A DNA stretch of 64,000 bases from Monosporascus cannonballus. Its lineage: Eukaryota > Ascomycota > Sordariomycetes > Xylariales. The notes beneath the pieces are model-generated. The model did no database searches, had not been told where the DNA came from, and saw only the letters and a program-made list of their open reading frames with translations. Shown piece by piece: positions 14,701-25,034 of this stretch (position 1 is the stretch's first letter; each line of letters opens with the position of its first letter). A program made the translations under genes and the position numbers. The stretch is from the NCBI GenBank assembly GCA_004154925.1, contig QJNS01000039.1, positions 189,009 to 253,008 of the forward strand. The letters are read 5' to 3'.

Positions 14701-15190
14701 ATAATTGCACCAAAAAATAAAAACAAAATTAAAATTCGTACGGAACTAAGTAAGCAAATATTATAATTAAAAGAAATTTAAAAAAAAAACTTTCGAAAAA
14801 GGGGAAATAATTTTCCTTATTACAAAATATATTCAAACAAAACCCCCTAACAAAAAACTTAATTTCAAATATATCGGTCTATACAAAATTATCAAAAAAA
14901 TCTCAGAAAATAATAATTAATTAAAACTTCTACCAAAAGGTAAACTCCATTTAGTTTTTGACGTTTTTTTATTCGAATTAACAGCAAATATAATTAAAAT
15001 GTATACGGTATAAAACGATATAAAACTAGAGGATAAATAAATATATAAAATAAAAGAAATTTTTAATATATAAAAACAAAACGGACTTACCCAGTATTTA
15101 ATTAAGTAAAAAAAGTACCCAAACTCCAAAAATACCTAAAAACCTGCCAAAAATCTTATTGGCGCCCAGTATTTATTAAAGAACTTCCAT
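11790..15190 (+). pseudogene. pol remnant of copy B
   Basis: Protease, RT, RNase H, integrase and chromodomain parts of the family-1 polyprotein, interrupted by many RIP-type stops. The RT box at 12941-12952 still reads YFDD with both aspartates. RNase H and integrase segments follow in the same order and spacing as in copy C. The end overlaps tail-to-tail with the antisense frame of this family. Confidence 0.8.
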
Positions 15191-15638
15191 TAATAACGAC
15201 GGAACTACCCGAAATAATAACATTCCAATCTATAAAATCCAAAGAAAAAAACCGTTAATCTATCGCATTCCAATCAATAACGTCCACCCTATCTAAGGCC
15301 TGTACTTCGACCATAAACTCTAATTCCAATTGCGCAAAATCGTTAAAATCGTCCAAGGATTAAAAGGCACGATTAACAAATTTTATATCCTGGGATTAAT
15401 AATATTAACGTTAACAACATATACGAAAAAAACGCGTAAAAGCCTCGGATAAAAGTTTTTCGGCCGCTAGCTTTTCCTTTTTTAATCTTTTCGACTTTAC
15501 GATATAACGATTAATTATGGAAATAAGGATTCCTATCCCGTCGTACGAACGTCCCCGACAAACGCATTCCTTATAACGAAAAACCCCGTCCATCATTTGG
15601 TAATTAAACTGCCAAACGGAACAGAAAAAATAAGGCAT
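15155..15638 (-). pseudogene. Antisense cysteine-cluster ORF of family 1, copy B
   Basis: Minus-strand frame lying between pol and the 3' LTR of copy B. The part from 15638 begins Met-Pro-Tyr-Phe-Phe-Cys and shows the spaced cysteines (some now Tyr) of the CxxC...C...CxxC...C cluster seen in the other copies. A Lys/Glu-rich helical segment follows. The distance to the shared stop (15155-15157) is not a multiple of three, so at least one frameshift is present. Its function is unknown. The same gene occurs in copies A, C and D. Confidence 0.6.
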
Positions 15639-15800
15639 CGCGTCAAAACTTTCAAATTTAATTAAATTAACCAGGGCAAACCGCTATTCGGATTTGCGGG
15701 AACGACGTTTAGATATACCGGAAAACATATAAAACGGATAAAAAAAAACTTACCGAAAAAAAAAATTCTTAAGGGCAAAATTTGTAAAAGGGGAAAATCG

Positions 15801-16222
15801 TATTATAATCTAACGAACCACGGTTTCCAAAAACGGTCTATCATAATTCAACCACAAGTACGCGGTAAGGCAGGTTACATAATAAATCACCAATTCATTA
15901 ATAGTAAGCCAATAAGCCGGATCACCAACTCACTGGTGGTAAGCCAATAAACCGGATCACCAACTCATTAATAATAAGCCAGTAAGCCGGATTGCTAATT
16001 CACTTGTAATAATCCAGCTAGCAAAAATAAAATGTATACATTATTAATTGCATAACTTAGATAACTTCAACTTGCAATAACAATTTATTACCTAAGGCAT
16101 TTTTAATATTACGAAACGTAATACGATTACTGTATTCATTACTTAGATTTCCACGATACTCCTGCCAACATAAACCCGTCGACTTAAGGTTTAATAGTTG
16201 GTTAAACCGCCTAGCCGTCATA
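15801..16222 (+). repeat. 3' LTR of copy B
   Basis: 422-bp partner of 3977-4399 with the same 35-bp U3 repeats in a more mutated form. It is followed by the TSD GAAAT (16223-16227) and then by the continuation of copy A. Confidence 0.88.
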
Positions 16223-16227
16223 GAAAT

Positions 16228-17840
16228 TTATATTAGGTTAAGGTGTATACGGATTATTAAAATCTTATCCGATTTATTACGACCAGAAAGCTTATAAAAC
16301 GATAATTAAGATATGTAAAAAAAATTGGCGGACTTTGATTTCGTTATTATTTAGAGGAAAAGTTTAGAAAATGGCAAAATAGATATTTTAAGCAAGTAAT
16401 CCGATTTCGAAAAGATATTAATTAAAATTAGTCATATAATTTTTGACATGATTATAGAAAGATATTTATGCTTCTAATAGATTGCGACAATTCGGGCAAT
16501 ATATTACGATATGTACCAGAAAACCCAATAATATAACGATAGTTTTTTTTAAAACACTAAAAACCGGATAAGATATAAATTTCAGAAAATTACTAAAAAG
16601 ATCTAATATAAGAAATATATAAATATTGGTTATACGGATATCCAGGAATCCATAAAACCGTAGAACGGCTTTAACGCATATATTATTTTTCTAGAATAAA
16701 AATAACAATATAAAAAATTATACGGTAATACGATATTTGCGTTAGAGCAAAAACTTGACGATATAGGCAATACGGAAAATTACAATTATTACTAGTCGTA
16801 AAGCAGCCATGGTATTTAGTTATATTCGATTTCATTATTAAATTTCTTATGTCAAAAAATCTAATTACGGAAATATATTATGACAATATTTTCGTATTCG
16901 TTAACCGATTTACGAAACTATCTTATTTTTTATTATATTTCGAGAACATAAACGCCGAATAAATAGTACATATTTTTTTAAATATATTTTCAATATATAC
17001 GGATTATTAATGGAAACTATTTCAGATAAATGATCGATATTCGTATCAAAATTTTGGGAAAGCTTTATGGTATAAATCGGCCTAAATTACAAATTATTCA
17101 ACGTATTTAAACTACAAACGGATAAATAAACGAAACGAATAAATTAAACTTTGGAAACTTAATTCCGATATTATATTAATTACGAATAAAATAATTAAGT
17201 TGAAAAGTTATTAATCGCATAATTAGCTTATAAAACCAGTTATTACGAAAATATTAAGATAATATTAACGAATACAAATTTTGGTTTTATTCCAGAAGTT
17301 TACAAAAAAAACATAAAACGACGGTCCAATTAATATTAAAATAATTATAATAATTACATTAAGAAACAAAAACGGAATTAATATTTTTAGGAAATTAAAT
17401 AAGCAAATATTATAATTATAAAAGGTTAAAAGGATTAACTTTCGAAAAGGGAGAAATAGTTTTCCTTGTTACAAAACATATTTAAATAAAAAGACCTAAT
17501 AAAAAACTGGATTTCAAATATATCGGTCTATATAAAATCGTTAAGAAAATCTCAGAAAATAATTATTAATTAGAATTTCTACCAAAAGTTAAACTTTATT
17601 TAATTTCTTATATTTCCTTATTCGAATTAATAACGGATATAATTAAGGTGCATACGGTATAAAACGATATAGAAATAAAAGACGAATAAGTATACGAAAT
17701 GGAGAAAATTTTCGACATGCGAAAATAAAACGGATTTACGTAATATCTGATTAAGTGAAAAAAGTATCCAGATTCCGAAAATACCTGGGAACCCGTTAAG
17801 AATTTTATTGGCGCTTAACGTTTATTAAAGAACTTTTATT
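16228..17840 (+). pseudogene. pol remnant of copy A, RNase H to chromodomain (3' half)
   Basis: Continuation of copy A after the copy B insertion: the end of RNase H, the integrase zinc region and DDE core (about 16600-17200), and a C-terminal chromodomain about 17690-17835. The Asp-Ser-Glu-Asn-Thr-Trp-Glu-Pro signature of chromodomains is legible, with 'SENTWEP' near 17770-17795. The chromodomain places the family with chromoviruses (MAGGY/Tf1-type). Inactivated by many RIP stops. Confidence 0.8.
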
Positions 17841-18407
17841 AATAATAACGGAACCACCGGAGATAATAATGTTCCAATCGACGTTTTCCAGCGGCTAAGT
17901 AACGCCAGGCAGCTTAAGGAAGGGAGCCAAAGCAGTTAAGGCAGCCTCAGCGTTGGCCTGCTCCTAACGTTCCTGCTTTTCTAATTTTTCCAGCAATTAT
18001 AATTCTTGTTGTACCATTTTAATTCTTTTCGAACGAAAAAACGTTTTTTGTTTTCGAAAACGGATTAACTGCGTAATGGCCTTATTTATTTTTTGTTAAT
18101 AACGTTTTTGTAATTCCAGGAAACGTTTTTCCGTAAATATTTTTTCGCGTTTTAAACGTTAATTTTCAGCACGAATATTTTTTAAGGAGGATAAGGGAAT
18201 ACCATTATTATCATAAGGACAGCCACGTTTAACGTACGCTTTACATTTGGAAATATTTTTTATTATTTCGAATTTCCAATTTTTGGAAAAGCACAGAAAA
18301 TACGGCATAACTTCAAAATTAAAATCGTTAAAGATAAAAAGCAAATTTTGACGTTGCGTAATGGACGAAAAAACCTGACGACGATTTTTAATAATACGGG
18401 CCGACGT
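17805..18407 (-). pseudogene. Antisense cysteine-cluster ORF of family 1, copy A
   Basis: A 201-codon minus-strand frame without indels between pol and the 3' LTR. The start is changed from ATG to ACG (18405-18407), judged by alignment with copy D. Internal stops are all TAA or TAG at positions that read Gln or Trp elsewhere. In order it has a short N-terminal region, a cysteine cluster (some Cys now Tyr), and a long charged, probably coiled-coil helix. It ends with a conserved tail containing Asn-Ile-Ile-Ile-Ser-Gly-Gly. Its last ~35 bases overlap the 3' end of pol in tail-to-tail fashion. I do not know its function. Retention of the whole frame in several copies suggests it was a real gene of the element. 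Confidence 0.65.
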
Positions 18408-18478
18408 CTTAAAAGGAAAAGGCTTACCAAAAAAAAAAGAAAAATCTTAAGGGCAAAATTTGGGGAAAAAGGAGATCG

Positions 18479-18882
18479 TATTACGACCTAAGCTAACTGG
18501 GCTTACGAAAACGGTTTAATCAAGATTACGAAGTTACGTTAGTTCAAAAGTTACATAATCAGTGCTTAGCGGGTCTTAACTGAACACGACTAAATACGAT
18601 TAAGTACGACTGAACAGCACTGAACAACCGTTTAATAAGGCTTTATTAAGCAGAAATAAGCAGTAATAAAGGAATCAGGATATATACGCTTATTATTTCC
18701 ATAGTTTTAATAATACCAGCTTATAATACTTATTAATACCAATCGTTTGTAATAAGATATTATTGATATTACAAGACGTAATACGTTACTGTATTTATTG
18801 CTCAGATTCCCACGATACTCCTACAAACATAAACCCGTACGGCTAAGGTTAAATAGTTGGTTAAACCGCCTAGCGCGTTACA
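18479..18882 (+). repeat. 3' LTR of copy A
   Basis: 404-bp LTR preceded by a polypurine run (about 18460-18477) and ending GTTACA. U3 resembles that of copy D but carries an array of 10-bp units (variants of ACGACTAAAT, about 18577-18620). Confidence 0.88.
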
Positions 18883-19937
18883 AAAAGGGGGGTCACTCTA
18901 TGCCCAGGGCTGTGAAATTAGTTCTTAGTTTTTAGTATTAGTTAATTAGTCTCTTAGTTAGTGAATTTAATTCAGTAACTTAAGTAAACTAATTGTTTTT
19001 TTAGTTAGTTATTAATTTTTTTTTCATTAATTACTAATTCTTTCTTAGTTGGTTAATTTAGTTAAAGTAATTAACTAAACTAACTAATTAACTATGATTT
19101 TTTAAATATATAATTTAGTTTTTTTTTCAATGTTTTTATTTTAACAGGGATTAACGTATTAACAAATAATCCTTAACGCGGTAAATAATGAAGATTAGTA
19201 ATAAATTAATTAATAATATACTTTACATTAATATCATTTTTTAAAAAATTAACTAAATCGATTTGTAAGTAGAAAATTCTAGAAAGTTCCTATATATTCT
19301 TTTAAATTCAATATTTTTCTGAAGTATTCTTGTACTTATTAATGATTAATAAAATATTATATCGTTAATATTAATAATATCGTTATTAATAATATAGTAT
19401 AAGTTTTAATGTAATTGAAAAGTTTAATATAATCCGATTTATAAGCAGAAAATTTCAAAAAATTCTGAAACCTTTTTTAATATTTTATATATATCGTAAG
19501 GATTATTTTGCTTATAAATAATTCATACTAGGTTATGTAATCAACATTAGGAATATTATTATTAATAATTTAATATAAATAATTGCGTAATCTTTAAAAA
19601 TCGATTAGTAAGTAGAAAAAATTTAGAAAATTCTTAAATGTGTTATAGTTTTCTATATACCTCTTAACTATTTTTTATTTATGAATGATTAGTAACAAAA
19701 TATGTAAACAATATTATGTAATAACAGAATTATCTAGAATTTTAATTTTAAATATATATACGTCAAGCTTTTCTTGTTTAAAACTTTTTTTTTATCTTTT
19801 AACTTATTTATTAACCTTATTACTATATAACTATATTACAAGATATATACCGTTATAATCAGCTTTTAACGCTTTATAACATACGTCTACCCGCTATATA
19901 TCCGCCAATTTAAAAGTCGATTATTTATATATTTATC

Positions 19938-22692
19938 ATGGATTCGTTTATTTCGAATATATCTTCACAAGCTGTTAGCCAAAATTCTAAAAATTCGGAT
20001 GTCGAATTGAATAACAACTTTAAAGATTAAGAATTTAACAAATCGGATTTTAAATTACCCGATCCCGAAAAGTGGAATATTTATATATTTGCGAATAATT
20101 TATTTACGCGAAATTTATTACCTATTAATTTAAATAAAGATCGTGAAATAGTTATTTCGTGTACAACGTAAGTATTATTTTTATTTATTTATTTTTTATT
20201 AAGTCTTTTATTTTAATAATATTATTTTCATTTATATTAATTAATTTAATAAGTATAACTATAAAAAAAATTAAAGGTTTTCAAGCTTAGAATTATCAAC
20301 GCCATTATTAGCATAAGCGCCCTACTATTGCATATAATAAAGAATCTGAAAAAAGAAGGCCAAAAAGTAAGTTTATTTTTTTGAAAAAACATTACGTTTT
20401 TCAAAAAAAAACATTTAATTAATAATATATATAAAAACCGATATTAAAAAATCTGATTTTTTTTAACGAAACCGATAATCGAAAACCAGCTCGAAATAAT
20501 ACGATTCAAGATTTTAATAAAAGGGAAGCTTATAATAAAATTTAAATTTTACTATTTAAAATAACATCTCGTTTAATATAGTGCAATCAGAGTTTTTTAT
20601 CGAACTTTTAAATTATTTTAATCTAAATTTTTTTTATTTTTTTTAAAAAATGATAATACTAATTTAATACAGATTAAGTCCAGTTAACAATTGATGGAAA
20701 ATTAAAGCTTTATTACATAAAAGTTTCGAAAACGCTAAATCGGATTTTAACCTTTTATTAAAAACACATATCGAAAATAACGGCGTTTTTTTCCTTAACT
20801 TTCGATATATGGCCTTCAATAAATCAAACCGCGTATTTAGCCGTTATTGTTATTTTTGTCGACATCGATTTTAAATTAAATTAGAAATTAATCGGTAAAT
20901 ACTAATTTTATAATATTTTAATTATTATAAAAACTAACGTGAAATTAGGTTTCGAAAAATACGAAAAATCATATACGGCTTCGTATATATACGAATAAAT
21001 ATTAAATATTATACAACTATAGCCGTTAATTTCGATTAAAAATATATTTAGTTTTACTGCAGATACCTTTTCGAATTATACGGCATTTATAATTTATTAT
21101 CCGTTCTCGATATTCGATGCGTTACGCATATTATTAATTTAATAGCGCAGAAGACTTTCACGGATTATTTATTAAATTCGAAAATAGGAGAAGAATTATA
21201 TAAGTATACGAATTATGTTTCAAACGAAAGTAACGAACGAATAAATACTCATAATAAGCATTTTTAAAAAGAATAATAAAAAGGAGTTATTTTTTAATAT
21301 AGTATAAATGTAACATCTAAATTACGAAGAAGGATTATGTCGATTAAATATAATCAAGAACATCGAAAATTATTTAACGAAAAAATCGATAAATTTAAAC
21401 GGGAAGGAATTCTTCCCACTGATGTTAATAAACGAAAAATTCTACTTCGTTAATTTTAGTCTTTTCTATTTATATTTATATTATAAACTAATTAAAATAA
21501 CATATAATTCAACGCGATGGAATTCAACGTATTATATAATCTATACCGCTTTAAAGTTAAAAGAAGCTTTATTATACTTTAATAAAAATCCCACAAATAA
21601 CGAATTTAATTCGATATTTTTAACCGAATTCGAATAGGATGGTTTAACGGATTGAAAATCAATTTTCGAAATATTCGTTAAACCGATAATTACATTACAA
21701 GGCTAAATTTATACAACGTTAAGTAAGACGTTATTAAATATTTATACAATATATAATAAGCTTAATAATCGAATTTTAAATTTTTAAGAAAACATTAACG
21801 AATAAAAATTCTTTGTAAGTTAAATAAATATTTTTATATTTTAAGGAATATTTACTAATTACTTTTAATAGAAACCTTATTATACGGATTTAATAAATGC
21901 TGTTAAAGCAGAAATAAAGCTTTTCAAAAATTATTTTCCTTCGAGTTTATCTTCGAATTGGATTTCGAAATATAAACCTTATATTTTAAGTGTTATTTTA
22001 GATCTACGATTTAAATTAACACATTTTAAAAACAGCGATTTATTATATTTTTATCCGAATATATTTAACGACGTTATAGGCCTAATAAAACAGTAATTTA
22101 TTCGGTACGTTGTATAAAACTTTTTTAACAATGTTTAAAATTGATTTTTTAAAAGAATATTTAATAATAAATTATAAATTAAAATATTCTTTAAATGTTA
22201 CTGAAGATATTTACGGCGTTTCGAGTGACGAAAATAATAATAATAATAATAATAATTCGGATACCGATAGCGAATTTTTTATATCAAACACGCCGCAAAT
22301 TAACGACGAATTAACGTTATATTTAAATGAAGATATAATATCGCAAAAGGTATGTAAATTTTATTAAAATTATTTTATTTATTCTAAATGCTAATAAATT
22401 ACAGATTCACCCTTTAGATATTTGGAAATCTAATACTTATAAATACCCGATTTTAAGCCTTTTAGCTCGAAGATATTTAGCTATATCAGCTACTTCTTCT
22501 TTAGTTGAAAGCGTTTTTTCTATAACCGGTAATAATATTATGACTAAATCACGAAATCGGTTATTACTAGAAACGGTTAAAGAAATTGTTTTATGAAAAA
22601 GTTGGAAAATTAAGGATTTAAAAGAATTAAAACAAATAATCGAAAGCGAAGAAAACGAAAAAGGGATACTATATAATACAGGAAATAATTAA
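19938..22692 (+). pseudogene. hAT transposase, RIP-inactivated
   Basis: Transposase of the hAT superfamily (cut-and-paste, RNase H-like DDE nuclease). The probable ATG is at 19938. A candidate intron starts with GTAAGT at 20168 and a second donor of the same kind lies near 20368. Conserved pieces in order are: the Arg-Trp-Asn-Ser-Thr-Tyr-Tyr block (in 21422-21637), the 'DxRFKL' block near 21992-22015 (family DPRFK), and an Asn-rich acidic linker (22230-22290). Then come an intron 22350-22404 (GTATGT...GCTAAT...ACAG, phase 0) and the C-terminal hAT dimerisation domain (22405-22600) with Tyr-Pro-Ile-Leu-Ser-Leu-Leu-Ala-Arg and Arg-Asn-Arg-Leu. In-frame stops of the RIP type (for example TAG 21635, TGA 22594) inactivate it. 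Stop at 22690-22692. Confidence 0.88.
22350..22404 (+). other. Intron in the hAT transposase
   Basis: 55-bp intron with donor GTATGT, branch-like GCTAAT and acceptor ACAG. It joins two phase-0 coding blocks that together complete the hAT C-terminal domain. Confidence 0.75.
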
Positions 22693-22720
22693 TGTTTTAT
22701 ATATTTACACAAAATGTATT

Positions 22721-22860
22721 TTAATTTATTTTAATTTATTTTAATTTATTTTAATTTATTTTAATTTATTTTAATTTATTTTAATTTATTTTAATTTATT
22801 TTAATTTATTTTAATTTATTTTAATTTATTTTAATTTATTTTAATTTATTTTAATTTATT
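22721..22860. repeat. Perfect 10-bp minisatellite, 14 copies
   Basis: The unit TTAATTTATT is repeated 14 times head-to-tail without a single difference, just 3' of the hAT transposase stop and before the subterminal repeats of the element. Confidence 0.97.
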
Positions 22861-22991
22861 TTAAAAACTTTAGTTAATTTAGTTTAGTTAGTTAATATCT
22901 TAGTTAGTTTAGTTAGTTATTAGTTTTAAATAGCCTTAGTTAGTTTTAGTTAACCCATTAACTAAACTAACTAACTAATTTCACAACCCTG

Positions 22992-23623
22992 TCTATGCCT
23001 GCCCTCCCGATCCTTAAACGAGCTCTCTCGTAAGTAATCCCACTTTGGCCGCCCTGTTAGCATTTAGATAGCCCTCATGGTAAGTCAGGCTCGGCCGTTG
23101 AAGCATCCTGCCGCCCCGTTGACGAATCCAAATCGCCACTTTGAGAAATTCAGGTGCTTACTAGGGGTTAGTCCACCTGTATCCATACATGTCAAACTCC
23201 CACAGGCATTGCGCTGTTGACACTAAAGTGTCGGCTCTTCTCCCACACTGTGAGCATTACAGAGTTAAAGAGGTAAGTGATTATATAGTTAGATACATTA
23301 AATACAGCACAACCCCTAACAGGTATTCTTAGCCGCAGATAGAGTATATACAAGTATCTGGATCCATGTTTAAAATTCGCATCGGAATTTACGTTAGGCA
23401 AGTGTCCTTGCTTGGCTCTATGTCGCATCTGGCTGCATTTCGACGGGAGAAAACAAGAAACCGAAGCAATACAATTACGGGTAAACCAATGATTCTTCCC
23501 TCAGCCATCCATGCCGATGTGAAATATTTTCGGCAACTTGTTCGGCATCCTTTAATCGACCCTTAGCACATAGAAGACTCCACTGCCTATGGCTTTTAGT
23601 TCTCCTATTCAAAAGATGGTATA
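22992..23623. other. Normal-composition flank, no gene recognised
   Basis: Begins with the right copy of the hAT TSD. Base composition is balanced and there is no RIP signature. Short open frames on both strands (up to 78 codons) show no family resemblance or splice-supported extension. The part nearest 23624 probably contains the 3' untranslated region of the small secreted-protein gene. Confidence 0.6.
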
Positions 23624-23935
23624 TCACGGGCACAGCTCGTGTCTCGTAACGAAGGCATCGAGGGCGGTGCTATATCCATAGCATTGGCAGATCTAAGGGG
23701 AATTAGCAACCTATCGTCGACAAGAGCAAAGGCGGTAAATATGAATCATCACCTTGCTCATTTCTACGCATGGTTCCAAGAGGGCCGGATCATCCGCGAA
23801 AACTGCGTTGACCCAGCAGCCTCCATTGTCCATGACATCCTGGCAAGCTATGGTTGAAATGTCGCCGGGGCTGGCGGCCCCAGAGACGACCGCGAAGAGA
23901 GCGAAGAGAGCGAATTTGTATGTTTGGCTGCGCAT
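23624..23935 (-). CDS. Small secreted cysteine-rich protein, candidate effector (two exons)
   Basis: Exon 1 is 23753-23935 (61 codons), intron 23693-23752, exon 2 23624-23692 (22 codons plus TGA), giving 83 residues. The N-terminus is a typical signal peptide: Met-Arg-Ser, a Lys, then a Phe/Ala/Leu/Val core to about residue 18, with an Ala-Ala-Ser cleavage region near residues 20-22. The mature part of about 62 residues has six cysteines at residues 31, 40, 56, 63, 65 and 82, no membrane segment and no transposon similarity. The 60-bp intron has GTGATG, a TGCTAAT branch sequence and CCTTAG. Unspliced, the frame would end in a Cys-Ser-Cys-Arg-Arg tail. Splicing supplies three of the six cysteines, which argues for the intron. 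Context before the ATG is A at -3, and a TATA box lies about 125 bp upstream. The gene sits alone between a hAT element and a solo LTR. I recognise no named family. The effector role is inference from size, secretion, cysteines and setting. Confidence 0.72.
23693..23752 (-). other. Intron of the small secreted-protein gene
   Basis: 60 bp, phase 0, with donor GTGATG (not the commonest form), branch-like TTGCTAATTC and acceptor CCCTTAG on the minus strand. Its removal joins Ser-Lys to Ile-Cys-Gln-Cys and opens the frame for 22 further residues. Confidence 0.65.
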
Positions 23936-24060
23936 CCTAGCTGTGGGTAGGTGAGGACTGCAGTGGGTTTATCACATTATTATTGTTCAATTAGTATTAA
24001 CCGACATAAGAGCTGCCATACCTTCGGGGTTGTGTGCTACTAGTGTTAGGGGGTAGGGGT

Positions 24061-24069
24061 CTTTATATA
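24061..24069 (-). promoter_or_regulatory. TATA box of the small secreted-protein gene
   Basis: TATATAAAG on the minus strand, about 125 bp upstream of the ATG at 23935. The intervening leader contains a short upstream frame starting ATGGCAGCTC. Placement and match are good; activity is inferred. Confidence 0.5.
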
Positions 24070-24079
24070 CATATTTAGG

Positions 24080-24619
24080 ACATATAGTAGATTAAAGGGC
24101 CGAATTGGCAGCCCCGCAGCCGCGACAGGCTCTATATGAGGGGACATCGGCGGATCTCCAAAGTGAAACGCATTGGCAAAACCATGATCGATGCACCCCT
24201 ATAATGAGATATCTACCAGTGTACAACAGAACTTAGCGGGTGGAGATACTTCCCGTTGAAGATGCAGTCTTTAGCCAAACGGGGGCTGGAACGCAACCCT
24301 TAGATGGGGGGCTGCGGTAGGAACGCGAGGGGAACTCGGTTATATGTCTGCGCCCTTGATGACCTTGGTGGTATTATGGCTCGAAACTCAAGCGACACGT
24401 AAATCGGCGCGGGCGCCCACTTTTGCAGTCGTTTCGCCTCCCGGCTTAACCTCCGCTCAGCTATTTATCAGCCTCCCTCAGCCCCATCAGCCTAGCATCA
24501 GCTTTGCTTACCCCTTTGGCTAAACAGCTCATTAACTAGTCCTGTTCTTATTTCTGGTCCTTAACCTTTAGATTGCTCCTATCGCCCCGTTTAACTTTTT
24601 ATAAAAGTAATGGTAACCG
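24080..24619. other. Normal-composition intergenic sequence, nothing recognised
   Basis: No convincing open frame, splice-linked exon set, RNA gene or transposon end was seen on either strand. It shows little or no RIP signature. Confidence 0.5.
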
Positions 24620-25034
24620 TGTTATGACATAACGGTCTTGGCTCTGGAGACAGTCGGAGCCTTGGGAAAGGCCAAGCCCCGACTGAGCCAAGAAGTCACG
24701 TGACTGGCTCAAAGAGCTCAAGGGCTCTGGTTGGTCAAAAGGACTTGAGCCAGTTGAGCACTGAGGAGGCTCAAGGGGGCTCAGGGGGACTCAACTGGGG
24801 GAATGTCGTTGAGCCGGGACGAGCAGTTTGAGCCAGGAATAAGATATATACGCTCATTATTTCCATAATTTAGATAGCTTCAGCTTGCAATAACAATTCG
24901 TTACCCAAGACACCCTTGGTATTACCAGACGTGACAAGTTATAGTATTCATTGCTCAGATTCCCACGATACTCCTGCCAACATAAACCCGTACGACTTAG
25001 GTTTAATAGTTGGTTAAACCACCTAGCCGTCACA
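24620..25034 (+). mobile_element. Solo LTR of the family-1 Gypsy
   Basis: 415 bp from TGTTATGACA to CCGTCACA. The last ~195 bp match the shared R/U5-like part of the family-1 LTRs almost base for base, but with many more G and C retained. U3 is unlike those of copies A-D and is rich in irregular GCTCAAG/GAGCC repeats (about 24690-24800). No internal sequence and no clear 5-bp TSD (AACCG to the left, ATTTT to the right). It most likely arose by LTR-LTR recombination, possibly between different elements. Confidence 0.85.

Larger units (their letters stand above)
3977..16222 (+). mobile_element. Family-1 Gypsy copy B, inserted in copy A and split by family-2 copy 2-1
   Basis: Full-length LTR element with LTRs at 3977-4399 and 15801-16222. 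It is flanked by the 5-bp target-site duplication GAAAT (3972-3976 and 16223-16227), which proves insertion into copy A. The internal sequence is 4400-5633 plus 11104-15800, interrupted by a family-2 element with its own TSD. A polypurine run lies directly upstream of the 3' LTR (about 15787-15800), confirming + orientation. The RT box reads YFDD (12941-12952). All frames carry RIP-type stops. Confidence 0.92.
1..18882 (+). mobile_element. Family-1 Gypsy (chromovirus-like) retrotransposon copy A, split by a nested copy
   Basis: LTR retrotransposon reading on the + strand. The 5' LTR is cut by the window edge (only its last 273 bp are present). The internal part runs 274-3976, is interrupted by copy B, and resumes at 16228-18478, ending in the 3' LTR 18479-18882. 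Joining 3971-3976 with 16228 onward restores the RNase H reading seen without interruption in copy C around 43990-44020. Gag, protease, RT, RNase H, integrase and chromodomain can all be followed in order. The frames are full of TAA/TAG/TGA at former Gln, Trp and Arg codons, and the RT box reads YFND instead of YxDD (3350-3361). This copy is older than the one nested in it and is one of the most heavily mutated. Confidence 0.9.
18905..22991 (+). mobile_element. hAT-family DNA transposon, complete with 8-bp TSD
   Basis: The ends are CAGGGCTGTGAAATTAGTT (18905-18923) and its inverted copy at 22973-22991 with one C/T mismatch. A perfect 8-bp duplication TCTATGCC flanks the element (18897-18904 and 22992-22999), the hallmark length for hAT. 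Subterminal TTAGTTAGT-type repeats occur at both ends. Inside is a degenerate transposase on the + strand. RIP is present but lighter than in the Gypsy copies. The target was normal-composition DNA, of which only 22 bp remain between the element and copy A. Confidence 0.95.

Noticed and set aside
22861..22975. TTAGTTAGT-type repeats resembling telomeric repeats
   Set aside because: The unit is not TTAGGG, it occurs at both ends of the hAT element, and it fits subterminal transposase-binding repeats.
23366..23566. 66-codon + strand ORF near the secreted-protein gene, and the overlapping 78-codon minus ORF at 23192-23428
   Set aside because: No signal peptide, domain, splice extension or start context; they probably lie in the 3' flank of the secreted-protein gene.
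23639..23954. + strand ORFs of 72 and 66 codons overlapping the secreted-protein gene
   Set aside because: They are antisense shadows; only the minus strand combines a signal peptide, intron signals and a TATA box.
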